From: Candidatus Marithrix sp. Canyon 246
Lineage (GTDB): Bacteria; Pseudomonadota; Gammaproteobacteria; Beggiatoales; Beggiatoaceae
NCBI RefSeq assembly: GCF_001723685.1
Contig: NZ_MCBX01000002.1
Span: forward strand, 171,375 to 235,374
Reading direction: 5' to 3'
DNA: 64,000 nucleotides
Under the pieces are notes generated by a model that was not told the DNA's origin, did no database searches, and was given only the letters and a program-made list of their open reading frames with translations. The translations under genes were made by a program, and so were the position numbers. The first letter of the stretch is position 1. Each line of letters begins with the position of its first letter. Positions 1-11,200 of this stretch are shown one piece after another.

Positions 1-104
1 TTCATCCATTCTGGTGAAAAGTAATCAGGATCAGCAGCTTGGCTGAAACTCATAGAAAATAATAAACCTGCAAAGGCAGTAACTTTAACGAATTGTTTTA
101 ACAT
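1..104 (-). CDS. Exported SCP2-like protein, N-terminus only (runs off the window)
   Basis: The first 34 codons of a leftward gene. The ATG at 104 has a clear AGGAGA ribosome site at 111-116. The product begins with a typical signal peptide (Lys near the start, hydrophobic core, cleavage likely after SQAA). The first mature residues, DPDYFSPEWM, resemble the start of the protein encoded just upstream, which begins MAEFFSDAWM. I infer that the two are paralogues, one cytosolic and one exported. The gap between them is 26 bases, so they probably form one transcript. The rest of the gene lies outside the window, so the family assignment rests on this short similarity. Confidence 0.55.
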   Translation of the reverse strand, partial: MLKQFVKVTAFAGLLFSMSFSQAADPDYFSPEWM

Positions 105-130
105 TTGAATTCTCCTATATTAATTATTAA

Positions 131-532
131 TTAAGCTTTAACACGACCCATAACAGTAAAGGTTTTGACAAATGGACCTGCCATACGTGGGTCTTTTACC
201 ATTGCCTTATAGTCACCAGTTTTGAATTTTAACTTACCGCCAACATAAGCCATACCTAAACCAGCCATACCTAGACCCTTGGTCATCCATTTATCCCAAT
301 TATCTTGAGAAGCACGTAAATCCCAATTTAATTCTTCACCATTATAAGCGCCAGCAGATTTCACTTTACCATTTTCAACTACTACAAAGCCTCTTGCTTG
401 ATCTTCATCAAGCAAACCGTAGCCAATATTAGAAGTGAAATTGATCTTAGATAAAGCATCAGCTAAATCTGGTTCTTTATTCCATTCTTCCATGAAACTG
501 TTCATCCAAGCGTCTGAAAAAAATTCAGCCAT
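131..532 (-). CDS. SCP2 sterol-binding domain family protein
   Basis: A 133-residue cytosolic protein without signal peptide. Its overall pattern fits bacterial SCP2 (sterol carrier protein 2)-like proteins: an N-terminal helix, a middle strand region with a VVENGK turn, and a C-terminal part with GGKLKFKTGDY. Such proteins bind hydrophobic ligands, and the substrate cannot be told from sequence. The start at 532 follows an AGGAG site. It is first in a leftward pair with an apparently exported relative at 1-104. The promoter probably lies in the 114-base divergent gap shared with the McrB-like gene at 647. Confidence 0.65.
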   Translation of the reverse strand: MAEFFSDAWMNSFMEEWNKEPDLADALSKINFTSNIGYGLLDEDQARGFVVVENGKVKSAGAYNGEELNWDLRASQDNWDKWMTKGLGMAGLGMAYVGGKLKFKTGDYKAMVKDPRMAGPFVKTFTVMGRVKA

Positions 533-646
533 TATTAAATTACTCCTGATTATGTAAATGTAAAATTTTAAAGTTTATAGTTTATCAAAACTGTTATTAT
601 TTAAACTGGTTTATTTTACCTTATAAAATGTTAGGAACATAGTATT

Positions 647-2428
647 ATGAGTTTTATCACTATTGGTAACGCTTTAGGTTGTACCATAAATTCTCATCGT
701 AGTAATTGGGATGGTAGCATTTGTAAAAATGCTGAAACATGGAGTTGTTCTGCCAAACAACAATTTCGTACTGATTATTGTCAGCAAGGTGATCCACGTT
801 GTTACCATATTCATATTTTTGAACAAGAAAATCCTTATTGTTTAATTGATGATTTAGGCATCGGCTGGCTTTTAGACCCATATCCAGAAGCTTTAAATAA
901 TCAAATTTTACTGTTTTGGGGTAAACGGTTTCAAGAACCACGCGGTATTAGCGATATAAATACTAGACCTAAAGATTATGTTTTCGGTGCTTATCGTGTC
1001 CGTAGTGTATCCCCACAAAAAATAAATGAATTTAAAACATTGTGGAAAATAGAACCTTATCCTGATGGATGGACACGTTTTCAACAGCCTTATACATTAA
1101 CAGTATATTATAAAAGTATAATAGGTGGGGTTTATCTGAAAGAAGTCAATCGTGTAGCAGTAGAAAATATGTTTGAAAAAGCTGCTGAACAAGCACGTAG
1201 CCCTCATCCTAATTGGACAAATACTGAAGATGCTGAACGTTTTGCACATTTTCATGCAAACTTACATGATTGGTTTGAAGTTGCACGAAATAATGCAGAA
1301 TTGTTACAGAAACAAAATACGATGCGTTCGGTGAGTTATAGAAGCACTCCATCAGCTAACATCAATAAAAGTCCTTTTGAGGGTCTTAAAAATTTAGATA
1401 TTAAAAAAACCCCACCATTACCAATTAAAACCCAAGCAACTACAAAAAATGGTAGTACCATTTATCCATTAATAGAAAAAGAAAGTATTAAAGAAAAAAT
1501 TAAAAAAAATTATAGTAAAGAAAATTTATATGCTTTAATGGCGGTTTCACTTACAAAAAATATTCTTATTATTACAGGTCATCCGGGTGTAGGTAAAAGT
1601 AGTTTAGCAATTGATTTAATAGATGATTCAGAACGTCAGTTAATAGTTCCAGTGGGTTCAACTTGGCGTGGACGCGAAGATTTATTAGGTTATTTAAATC
1701 CAATTAGTAATGAATTTGAACCTACTGAGTTTACTCGTTTTTTAGTAAAAGCTGAATCTGCTTGGCGTAAAAACGATAAACGTACATATATGGTTATATT
1801 TGAAGAATTTAATTTAAGTCAGCCAGAGTATTGGTTTGCCGATATATTAGTGCGATCACAATATTCAGATAATGCAGAACAATCACGTATGATTGAATTA
1901 GGTGGTAAAAGTATTCGAGGTGTTACAACTAATGGCAGTAAAATATTTATTTCACCTGCATTACGTTTTATAGCAACTATAAATAATGATCATACAACTT
2001 TATCATTATCGCCTCGTGTTTTAGATCGCGCTTCAATTATAGAACTGGAATTGGAACCAAGGGCGACTTTGCAACGTTCTAAATTAGAGTTAGAAGAGCA
2101 ACAAATTATGTCTATTGAGGAACTTGATGTATTATTAAAATATAAGAATGCGATGTTTTCATTGCGTGCTGCTGAATCTTTAAAACGTTGCTTAGAAAAT
2201 TTACAATTATTAAATATGAATAGTGCATGGGATGCTTTAGATATAGTTTTATTACAACAAGTTTTGACTAAAGTAAAATTAATGGTTGGTGATCCTGCAA
2301 ATGAGAGTTTAATGCAGGGATTAGAAGATTGGAGTGAAAGTTATGGTAAATATCTGCGTAAATCCGCTAGTCTTATTAATAGTTGGGCTGAGGCTTTAAA
2401 AGATGGGCGAGATGTAATACAAGCATAA
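647..2428 (+). CDS. Orphan McrB-like AAA+ ATPase with Cys-rich N-terminal domain
   Basis: 593 residues. The C-terminal half is an McrB/dynein-type AAA+ domain: Walker A GHPGVGKSS at about 311-319, the GREDLLGYLNP segment, an acidic Walker B ending FEEF at about 388, and the family signature NNDHTT...SPRVLDRA at about 446-463. McrB-type ATPases are NTP-driven motors that normally work with an McrC nuclease; no McrC is adjacent. The N-terminal 220 residues are unrecognised and hold cysteines at 12, 26, 34, 45, 52 and 65, including a WDGSIC motif, which could bind metal or substrate. A Lys/Ser-rich linker joins the halves. The ATG at 647 follows AGGAA at 633-637. A role in foreign-DNA defence is inference from the family. 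Confidence 0.75.
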   Translation: MSFITIGNALGCTINSHRSNWDGSICKNAETWSCSAKQQFRTDYCQQGDPRCYHIHIFEQENPYCLIDDLGIGWLLDPYPEALNNQILLFWGKRFQEPRGISDINTRPKDYVFGAYRVRSVSPQKINEFKTLWKIEPYPDGWTRFQQPYTLTVYYKSIIGGVYLKEVNRVAVENMFEKAAEQARSPHPNWTNTEDAERFAHFHANLHDWFEVARNNAELLQKQNTMRSVSYRSTPSANINKSPFEGLKNLDIKKTPPLPIKTQATTKNGSTIYPLIEKESIKEKIKKNYSKENLYALMAVSLTKNILIITGHPGVGKSSLAIDLIDDSERQLIVPVGSTWRGREDLLGYLNPISNEFEPTEFTRFLVKAESAWRKNDKRTYMVIFEEFNLSQPEYWFADILVRSQYSDNAEQSRMIELGGKSIRGVTTNGSKIFISPALRFIATINNDHTTLSLSPRVLDRASIIELELEPRATLQRSKLELEEQQIMSIEELDVLLKYKNAMFSLRAAESLKRCLENLQLLNMNSAWDALDIVLLQQVLTKVKLMVGDPANESLMQGLEDWSESYGKYLRKSASLINSWAEALKDGRDVIQA

Positions 2429-2437
2429 TTTTTAAAA

Positions 2438-2460
2438 AAGCTACTTGTCATAAGTAGCTT
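2438..2460 (+). terminator. Stem-loop after the McrB-like gene
   Basis: A perfect 9-base-pair stem AAGCTACTT / AAGTAGCTT with a 5-base loop begins 10 bases after the stop codon. An A-run precedes it, and only a mixed T-rich stretch follows (GTTATTAT), so it is a plausible but not textbook intrinsic terminator. Confidence 0.6.
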
Positions 2461-2508
2461 GTTATTATAGAATCAAGTTTCTATTCAATAAATTATATCA
2501 TATATAAT

Positions 2509-3057
2509 ATGGGTTTATATCAATTTAAAATAATAATAATAAGCATAATCATATTATTATTACAATCGTCATTAAGCTACGCCAAACAACCTACCATACG
2601 TGAATATCAAATAAAAGCGGTCTTTTTATATAATTTTACATACTTTGTAAGATGGCCACCAAGCGTATTTGAAAGTTCTATATCTCCATTCAGGATTTGT
2701 GTTTTAGGTACAGATCCATTTCGTGGATTGCTGAAATTAGCTGTAAAAAATGAAACAGTTGATGCACATAATGTTCAGATACAAGTTCATAGCACTGTTA
2801 AAAACACTAATTCATGCCACATCCTCTTTATAAGCCGCTCTGAAGTAAAAAATCTAAGAAAAATATTTAAATATCTCAAACAACGTGCCATTCTTACTGT
2901 TAGTGGTATTGAAAATTTTGCTCGTGATGGTGGCATGATTCAGTTTGTGAATATGGGTAAAAATATCAGATTTTATATGAATCGTCGTGTTGCAATAAAA
3001 GCGAATGTGAGAATCAGTGCGAATTTATTGTATATAGCCAGAAAAGTTTTTCAATAG
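2509..3057 (+). CDS. YfiR family periplasmic protein
   Basis: 182 residues with a signal peptide (hydrophobic to about residue 24, cleavage near SYA). The mature part has the YfiR (DUF4154) pattern: EYQIKAVFLYNFTYFVRWP at the start, CHILFIS in the middle, ILTVSGIENFARDGGMI, and a C-terminal ISANLL. YfiR of Pseudomonas is a periplasmic repressor of the diguanylate cyclase YfiN; many relatives sit instead beside TonB receptors, as here (the next gene starts about 70 bases downstream). No diguanylate cyclase is adjacent, so its partner is unknown. No strong ribosome site is visible before the ATG. Confidence 0.85.
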   Translation: MGLYQFKIIIISIIILLLQSSLSYAKQPTIREYQIKAVFLYNFTYFVRWPPSVFESSISPFRICVLGTDPFRGLLKLAVKNETVDAHNVQIQVHSTVKNTNSCHILFISRSEVKNLRKIFKYLKQRAILTVSGIENFARDGGMIQFVNMGKNIRFYMNRRVAIKANVRISANLLYIARKVFQ

Positions 3058-3125
3058 CCTATATTTTGCATCTATTATGAATAATATAACTAATTTTAAT
3101 TAAAGAATGTAAAATGAGGCAGAAT

Positions 3126-5297
3126 ATGTATATAAGATTATTAATAATTTTAATAAATTTAACAATAATAAGCTTTCCAAGCTATGCAGAAGATGAAACA
3201 ACAGAAGCAGATCGTGAAGCAATAGAATTTTTAAAAGGCTTAAAACTAGAGGAATTAGTAGAAGTAGAAGTAACACTAGATAATGTTTTTAATGTATTTG
3301 ATGGGCTAATAAAGGCAAGAAAGGTCACAATTGCCACGGGTAAAGAACAAACAACAGATCGCGCCCCATCAGTTACTACTGTGATAACAGCACAAGATAT
3401 TGAGGCAACTGGTGCAACTGATTTAGATGAAGTATTAGAAATGGTGCCTGGCCTGCATGTGGCTCGAAATCGCGCTTACAATCCTATTTATATTATTAGA
3501 GGAATTTATTCAACTTTTAATCCACAAATCTTAATGCTAGTTAATGGTATTCCTATTAATAGATTGTATTTTGGTAATAAAGGTGCTATGTGGGCAGGTA
3601 TGCCAGTAGCGAATATTGCTCGTATAGAAGTTATACGTGGACCGGGTTCTGCGGTTTTTGGGGCTAATGCTTTTGCTGGAGTTATTAATATTATTACTAA
3701 AACTAAAAAAGATATTGAAGGTACTGAAATAGGTACACGAATAGGCAGTTTTAATACTCAAGATGCCTATATATTACATGGTGGAACTTGGGCAGGTTTT
3801 GATATTGCATCTTCTTTAGAATACCGTAATACCGATGGACATAATGAAATTATTGATATAGATGCTCAAAGCCATTTTGATAATCAATTTGGTACCAATG
3901 CCTCTCTTGCGCCGGGAGGCGTAAATATGCAAAAACGTAATCTTGATGCACGATTAGATATTTCTAAAGAAAATTGGCAATTACGTAGTGGTTATCAAGG
4001 ACGACGTAATATTGGAACTGGTGCAGGTACAGGAGAAGCATTAGATCCTATTGGTCATTTTACTGATGACCGTTTCAACGCTGATCTTACTTATCATAAT
4101 AGTACATTTACTGAAAATTGGGATGTTACTGCACAACTCAGTTATTTTCAAACTAGATATAATACTAATAATCAAACTATTTTTCCGTCGGGTGCTTTTG
4201 GTGGTGCTTATCCAAATGGAATGATTATTGATACATCTATCTCTGAACGTAACAACCGTCTAGATTTATCAGGATTTTATACTGGTTTTAAAAAACATAC
4301 AGTTCGTTTAGGTATTGGCTATCATTATGGTGAAATGTATAAAATTAAACATTATACCAATACTAATCCAACAACAGGGTTTCCGATTCAAAATCTAATG
4401 GATATTAGTAATACATCATACAGCTTTATTCCAGAAGGTTCTCGTAAAAATTGGCATGTATTCTTACAGGATGTTTGGAATTTAACTCCAAATTGGGAAT
4501 GGACTACTGGTTTCAGGTATGATAATTATTCTGATTTTAAATCAACTCTAAACCCTCGTTTCGCACTAAGTTGGCAACCTATTTCAAAATTTTCTACTAA
4601 ACTTATGTATGCTAGTGCTTTTCGTGCCCCTACTTTTTCAGAGTTATATATTACTAGTAATCCTGTACACAAAGGTAATTTAAATCTTAATCCTGAAACA
4701 ATTGATACTTGGGAATTGGCATTTAACTATCATGTCAGAAATAATCTGCATCTAGCAACAAATTTATTTAGTTATAAATGGTCAGATGGCATTCGTTATG
4801 TACCCGGTGCATCAAAAGGTATTTTTATAGCAGACAATGTTGGTATTCAAAAAGCTTATGGTTTAGAATTTGAAGCACGTTGGAAAATGACAAAAAAATC
4901 TAGTTTATTGGCTAATTATGCTTTTGTTAAAGCTAGCGATGAAAATAATAAGCATGATGCTGGTAATTATCCCCAGCATTCTGCTTATGTACGTAGTGAT
5001 TGGCTACTAATGCCTAACTGGTTCCTTGATACCCAAATAAATTGGGTTTCCGAAAGACAAAGGGCTTTTGGAGATTCAAGGTCCCCTGTTGACGATTATA
5101 CTACTGTAGATTTTACCTTACGCCGCAAAAATATTAAAAAAGGACATTGGAACTTTGCAGTCAGTGTTAGAAATCTATTTGATGTTGATGCCCGTGAACC
5201 AAGTCAGGGACCAGACTCCAATGGAGTTATTAACATACCATATGATTTGCCTTTGGCTGGACGACATTATTGGTTGGAATTGCGTTATCATTTTTAG
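3126..5297 (+). CDS. TonB-dependent outer-membrane receptor
   Basis: About 723 residues. Signal peptide to about residue 21; a plug domain with the usual RAPSVTTVITAQDIEATGA, LEMVPGLHV and RIEVIRGPGSAVFGANAFAGVINI motifs; then a long beta-barrel ending in Phe, the outer-membrane insertion signal. It imports an iron chelate, cobalamin or another scarce ligand using TonB energy; the ligand cannot be told. I chose the ATG at 3126 because GAGG lies 6 bases upstream; an ATG at 3114 is in frame and would add four residues. It probably forms an operon with the YfiR gene. Its last 68 bases overlap the end of the convergent NRPS gene. Confidence 0.9.
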   Translation: MYIRLLIILINLTIISFPSYAEDETTEADREAIEFLKGLKLEELVEVEVTLDNVFNVFDGLIKARKVTIATGKEQTTDRAPSVTTVITAQDIEATGATDLDEVLEMVPGLHVARNRAYNPIYIIRGIYSTFNPQILMLVNGIPINRLYFGNKGAMWAGMPVANIARIEVIRGPGSAVFGANAFAGVINIITKTKKDIEGTEIGTRIGSFNTQDAYILHGGTWAGFDIASSLEYRNTDGHNEIIDIDAQSHFDNQFGTNASLAPGGVNMQKRNLDARLDISKENWQLRSGYQGRRNIGTGAGTGEALDPIGHFTDDRFNADLTYHNSTFTENWDVTAQLSYFQTRYNTNNQTIFPSGAFGGAYPNGMIIDTSISERNNRLDLSGFYTGFKKHTVRLGIGYHYGEMYKIKHYTNTNPTTGFPIQNLMDISNTSYSFIPEGSRKNWHVFLQDVWNLTPNWEWTTGFRYDNYSDFKSTLNPRFALSWQPISKFSTKLMYASAFRAPTFSELYITSNPVHKGNLNLNPETIDTWELAFNYHVRNNLHLATNLFSYKWSDGIRYVPGASKGIFIADNVGIQKAYGLEFEARWKMTKKSSLLANYAFVKASDENNKHDAGNYPQHSAYVRSDWLLMPNWFLDTQINWVSERQRAFGDSRSPVDDYTTVDFTLRRKNIKKGHWNFAVSVRNLFDVDAREPSQGPDSNGVINIPYDLPLAGRHYWLELRYHF

Positions 5298-8200
5298 ACG
5301 GTGGCTGTATGAAACCAATCTTAATTAAGTAGGATAAGTATGTATCAATTAATTGCACATTCATTGGTGGACAAGAAATTGAGGTATTTGCTAATCCATT
5401 TAATGTGTTTTGACAATCAACGTCTGGTGTATTTTGATACCATTCCAATCTAGTAATATTTCCATTTACTTTTTCTGTTAGTAAAGGTAAAAAAGGAAGT
5501 AGAGGATTGTTATTATCATGAATATTAGAAATATTTTTTTCTATCCAGTCTTGATAGGGAATTTTTTTGAATTTATAACCATATGAACATATCATTTCAA
5601 AGAAATTAATCAAACTAATATTTTGAGAATGTAATGGTACTATATGAAAAGCTTTTCCTAGAGACTCTTGTTGTCTTGATAAATATACAATAGCTTTGCT
5701 AGCATAATCTACTGGAATGAATTCATATTTCTGATTAACTATATTTGGAATGTATCCTGTTTGTATGCATCTTTTAATCATCCTAAATATATAATGACTA
5801 CTATAAGTATGACCAGTTTTACTATGACCCATTATAAACCCAGTTCTAAATACAGTAATAGGTATTCCCCTTGATTTAGCACTCCATATCAATTGTTCGG
5901 CTACCCATTTAGTTTGAGTATAACCTATATCTTCATTAAGATAGGTTTTATGATTATTAATATCATCTTTTTCTGTTATGACTTTCGGAAAATTTAAACA
6001 TCCTACTAAACTAAAAACAGCTAGAGTAGATATATAATGTACTGGTTTTACTTTTTTACGACATGCTAATCTCAATACTTCTTGAGTACCAAGAACATTT
6101 GCTGCCTTAAGAACTGAATAAGGTTTAGCAAAATTAACCTGAGCGCCATTATGATAAATAATATCAATTTGTTCTGCTAATATTTCAAACTTTTCAAAAG
6201 AAAGCCCTATAAGGGGTTGCTCTAAATCCCCACATATAGGTATTAATCTTGAGGAATGATAATAATTAATATTATATTTATCAAGGTTGTTGTGCAATCT
6301 TTTTAGAGCTTCACGCTCATTAACGGCACGAATAAGACAATATATTTTTGCATCAGTATTTTTAAGTAATTCATCAATCAAATAAGCACCAATAAATCCA
6401 GTGGTTCCTGTAATAAAAATATTACGTGGTTTTGTTACATTTTCTATAACAAATTGGTTTTTTGGATAGATTTTTGGATCTAAAACTGCTTCTGCATTAA
6501 AATCAATTACTTTTGTAAGATCATAAATTCCATCTTGTTGTTGAAGTTTTTCAATTGTCTTAGCTAATTTTTCTATAGTGGGTTTTTCAAATAAGTATTT
6601 GATAGATAATTCGACAGATAAAGTTTTTTGTAGTTTTGTGATGACTTGAACGGCAACTAAAGAGTTTCCACCTATTTCAAAAAAATTATCATAAATACCA
6701 ACTTTATCAAGTTGTAATAATTTTGCCCATATATCTGCAAGCAATGTTTCCAATGGGTTACGTGGTGCTACAAAGGATTCTTTCAAATTTAAATATAAAT
6801 TATCAGAAGGTGAAAATAAGGAACTTTTATCCACTTTTCCATTTGGAAGTAATGGTAATGTTTCTTGAAAAACAAATACAGATGGTATCATATAATCAGG
6901 TAATTTTTCTTGTAGAAAATCCCGTAATTCTTTTGTAGAGAGGGTATGTTGTATCTGAGTAGTAAAATAGGCTATTAATCTTTTATCACTATTTATATTA
7001 CTCTGTGTTGTTATTACTGCTACCTCTTGTATTGCTGCATGTTGCTTCAATATAGCTTCAATTTCCCCTAATTCAATGCGAAAGCCACGAATTTTAACTT
7101 GGTTATCAATACGAGCTAAAAATTCCAGTTTACCATTTGGTAAATATCTAACTAAATCACCAGTTTTATATAAAATTTTTTGATTACCATTATCTTTATA
7201 ATAAATAAAGCTGTTTGCTGTTAGTTCAGGGTTATTGATATAGCCACGCGCTACACTAATTCCGCTAATATATAATTCGCCTACCATACCTATAGGTATC
7301 TGTTGTAAATATTTATCTAATGCATAAGTTTCTGTATTAGATATAGGATGTCCTATTGGTAATAGATTGTTGTCATTGTATTTATTAGTAGTAACACATA
7401 CTGTTGTTTCTGTAAGCCCATAAGCATTGAAGAAGCTACGATTTCGTGCCCAAGGTTTTACTAATTCAATTTCACATTTATTTCCTCCAACAACAATTGT
7501 TTTCAAAGATGGTAATGCTTCAAAAGGTAAAGTAGCAAGTACTGATGGTAGTAAATTAACTATGCTAATATCTTGTTTACGTAAAGTTTGCAATAATGGA
7601 ATTCCTGGCAACAAGTCATTCTTTTTAGCTAAACATAGAGTAGCACCAGATAACAATGCCATAACAAATTCTGATATAAAAACATCAAAACTAAAAGAAG
7701 CAAATTGAAGTACTCGACTATTTTGTTCTACATTAAATATGTTAATGAGTTCAATGGCTAAATTACACAATCCTCGGTGTTCAATCATAACCCCTTTGGG
7801 TTTTCCAGTTGAGCCAGATGTATAAATAACATAGACTAAATTATCTGGTATTGTAGTATTTACTGGATTTTCTGTACTTTCTTGCGCGATTTTTTCCCAG
7901 TTGCTATCTAAGTTGATTTGTGATTGTGTTAGTAGTTTGTTTTCTAAATGTTTTTGGGTCAATAATATTTGTACTTTGGCATCTTCTAACATGAAGTTTA
8001 GGCGTTGTTCTGGATAAGTGGGATCCAAAGGTACATAGGCTCCACCAGCTTTGAGGATGCCTAATATGCCTATTATCATTTCTAATGAACGTTCTACGCA
8101 AATACCTACTAATGTTTCTGGTTTTACGCCTCGTTTTCTTAGATAGTGTGCTAGTTGGTTGGCGCGTTGGTTTAGTTGTTGGTAAGTTAGTTGTTGGTCT

Positions 8201-11200
8201 TCAAAAACAAGGGCTATTGCTTCTGGTGTACGTTCAACCTGTTCTTCAAATAGTTGGTGAATACATTGTTTGTCTGGTAAAACTTGTGAGGTGTTATTCC
8301 ATTCTCTGAATTGTTGTTGTTCTTGTTTTGTTAATATAGCTAAGTGTGAGATAGATTGTTGAGGGTTAGTTATTATGCTTTCTAATAGGGTTTGATAATG
8401 ACCTATCATACGGATAATACGTGATTGATCAAATAGGTCAGTGTTGTATTCAATGCGACCAATAATACCTTCTGCTCTTTCATCTAATTCTATAGTTAAG
8501 TCAAATTTTGATGTAGCTGTATGAATATCAAGTTGACTTGGAATCCAACCAGAATCCAGATTCAAGATCGTCGGTTCCATAATAAAGGAGACTTGAAATA
8601 GTGGATTGGTTCCTAATTGACGGTCTGGTTGTAATTCTTTAACTAATTTTTCAAATGCTAAGTCTTCATGAGCATAAGCTTCTAAGGTAACTTCTCGTAC
8701 CCGTTTAAGTAGTTGTTGAAAACTTGGTTGTTTTGATAAATCAGTACGTAAAACTAAGGTGTTGAGAAAAAATCCAAAAACGGATTCTAGTTCAGGTTTA
8801 TTGCGACCAGCGGTTACTGTTCCTACGGAAATGTCTTCTTGTCCAGTATAACGGTATAATAACACATTAAATGCTGCGAATAGGGTCATAAATAAGGTTA
8901 CGCCCTCTTTTTTGCTTAGTTCTTTTAAGGATTCAGTCAATTGTTTGGGTAATGCCAAACATTCTCTCGCGCCATTATAGGTTTGTTGTGCTGTTCTTGA
9001 ATGATCTATTGGTAGTTGTAGCTTTGGTAAATCTGCGAGTTGTTGTTTCCAGTATTTTATTTGATCTTCTAAATCTGATTGTTGTCGTTGCCAAATTGCA
9101 TAGTCTGCGTATTGAATATAAGGTGTTTCAAGTTGAGAAATTGTGCCCTTAGAAAAGCTTTTATAAAGGCTTTCTAATTCTGGTAATAATATGTTATATA
9201 TGGAAATACCATCTAAAATAATATGATGCCAAGTCAGAAATAAGCGATAGTCTTGATCATCTAATTTTATTAGAGTGGCACGGAATAATGGACCTGTTAG
9301 CAAATCAAATGGTTTGATTGCTTCTTTGGTGGCAATTTTTAAACTTTCAGTTTTTCGTTCATTTGCTGGCAACTTAGTAAGATCTATTAGCGGCAATGTG
9401 AATGCAATGGATGGAGAAATAATCTGAACTGGTTTGCCTTCTACTGTTTTAAATGTGGTTCGGAAGGCTTCGTGACGCTGTATAATTTCTTTGATGCTTT
9501 GTTCTAAAATAGCGGCATTAATAGCTCCTCCTAGATGAATGGTAGTTGGCTCATTATAGACTGGCATAGATTCCGGTATTAGTTGTTGAACTAGCCATAA
9601 TTGTTGTTGAGCAAAGGATAATGGAATATTATCGTTTCGTGGTGCTGGTTTGATAGTGTTTTGTGAATTATGTTTGGTTTGAGTTTCTATCTGCTTAGAT
9701 AATTCCGCAATTGTGGGTGTTTCAAATAAACTGTATAAAGGCAAGTTAATTCCTAATTCATTATTAACGCGAGAAATAATACGAGTTGCTAATAATGAAT
9801 TTCCACCTAGAGCTAAAAAATTGTCATGAATACCAATGACTTTTTGTGGTAGGAATTCAGACCAAATTTGTATGAGTTTTTCTTGAATGAAAGAATATGT
9901 TTGGAATGATTCAGCGGCGGGTAATGCTTGGCGATCAATTTTTCCATTTGCTGTCAGTGGTAAACTATCAAGTATCACAAAATATGATGGTATCATGTAA
10001 CTGGGTAATGACTTTTGTAAAAAGTCGCGTAGATGTTCTACTAAAATGTTTTGTAAAGTGTGAACTAAGCCTTTTTTTTCTAGTATATATTTTATGCTAT
10101 TGCGTATTTGGTCTTGTTTCTTAGGTGTTAAGTCAAATTCAATTCCTGCTCGTTGCTTGTAAATCCATGCAATTTTGCCTTTTACCCATAAGTCGTTATC
10201 TGCTTCTGGTAGCCATAGTTGTAGGCGAAGTTGTTGACCGATTTTGTAATCATCAGGCATTCCTAATAAGTCAACTCCACATGGGGATATTTCTTCTGTT
10301 GTTAATTCTATTTGATGTTTATTATCAAATTCTACTATACATGCACTGTGTAGTGGTACTCGTTCTAAAGCTGATTGATATACAATATAAGCAACTATTT
10401 GTTTATCATTAAGTTTATCTTTTTGAGCAACAACCACTGTATCTTCTATACCGGGATGTTTGTGTAATTTAGCTTCAATTTCTTCTAATTCTATACGAAA
10501 ACCACGAATTTTAACTTGATGATCAATCCTGCCTAAAAATTCTAGTTTGCCATCTGAACAATAACGCGCTAAGTCACCAGTTTTATATAATCTTCCATTT
10601 GGAGTATTAATAAACTTTTCCCTAGTCAGTTCAGGACGATTGAGATAAGCTCTGGCTAAGCCAACACTGCCTATATAAAGTTCTCCTGCAACACCTATTT
10701 CTACTGGTTGCATTTGTTTATCTAAGATATAGATTTGAGTATTGGCTATAGGAGTACCTATGGGAGGGGTTTGATTGTTGTTGGTACATTTTTCTATAGT
10801 GGCACATACTGTTGCTTCTGTTGGTCCATAAGCATTGTAAAAGTTACGACTAGGTGCCCAACGAGATATTTGTTTCGCTGAAGCAGTTTCTCCTCCAATA
10901 ATAATAGTCTTTAAATTTGGTAATTGTTCAGGTGATAAGGTGTCTAACACCGAAGGTAATAAACTGATTGTAGTAATTGCATTATCACGTAATACTTGTA
11001 ATAAAGGTGTACCGGGTAATAATTTTTGTTTTGTTTCTAAATATAGAGATGCGCCTGACACCAGAGCCATAATAATTTCTGATATAGATACATCAAAACT
11101 AATAGAAGCAAATTGGAGTACACGATTCTCAGCTTTTATTTTGAAAGTTTTAATCAGTGCAGCAGCTAAATTACATAAGCCACGATGTTCAAGTAGTACG

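Noticed and set aside
10300..11100. Amino-acid prediction from the adenylation pocket
   Set aside because: I could read a tentative pocket (FDVS, NAYGPTE) but not align all ten positions reliably without a tool, so no substrate is claimed.
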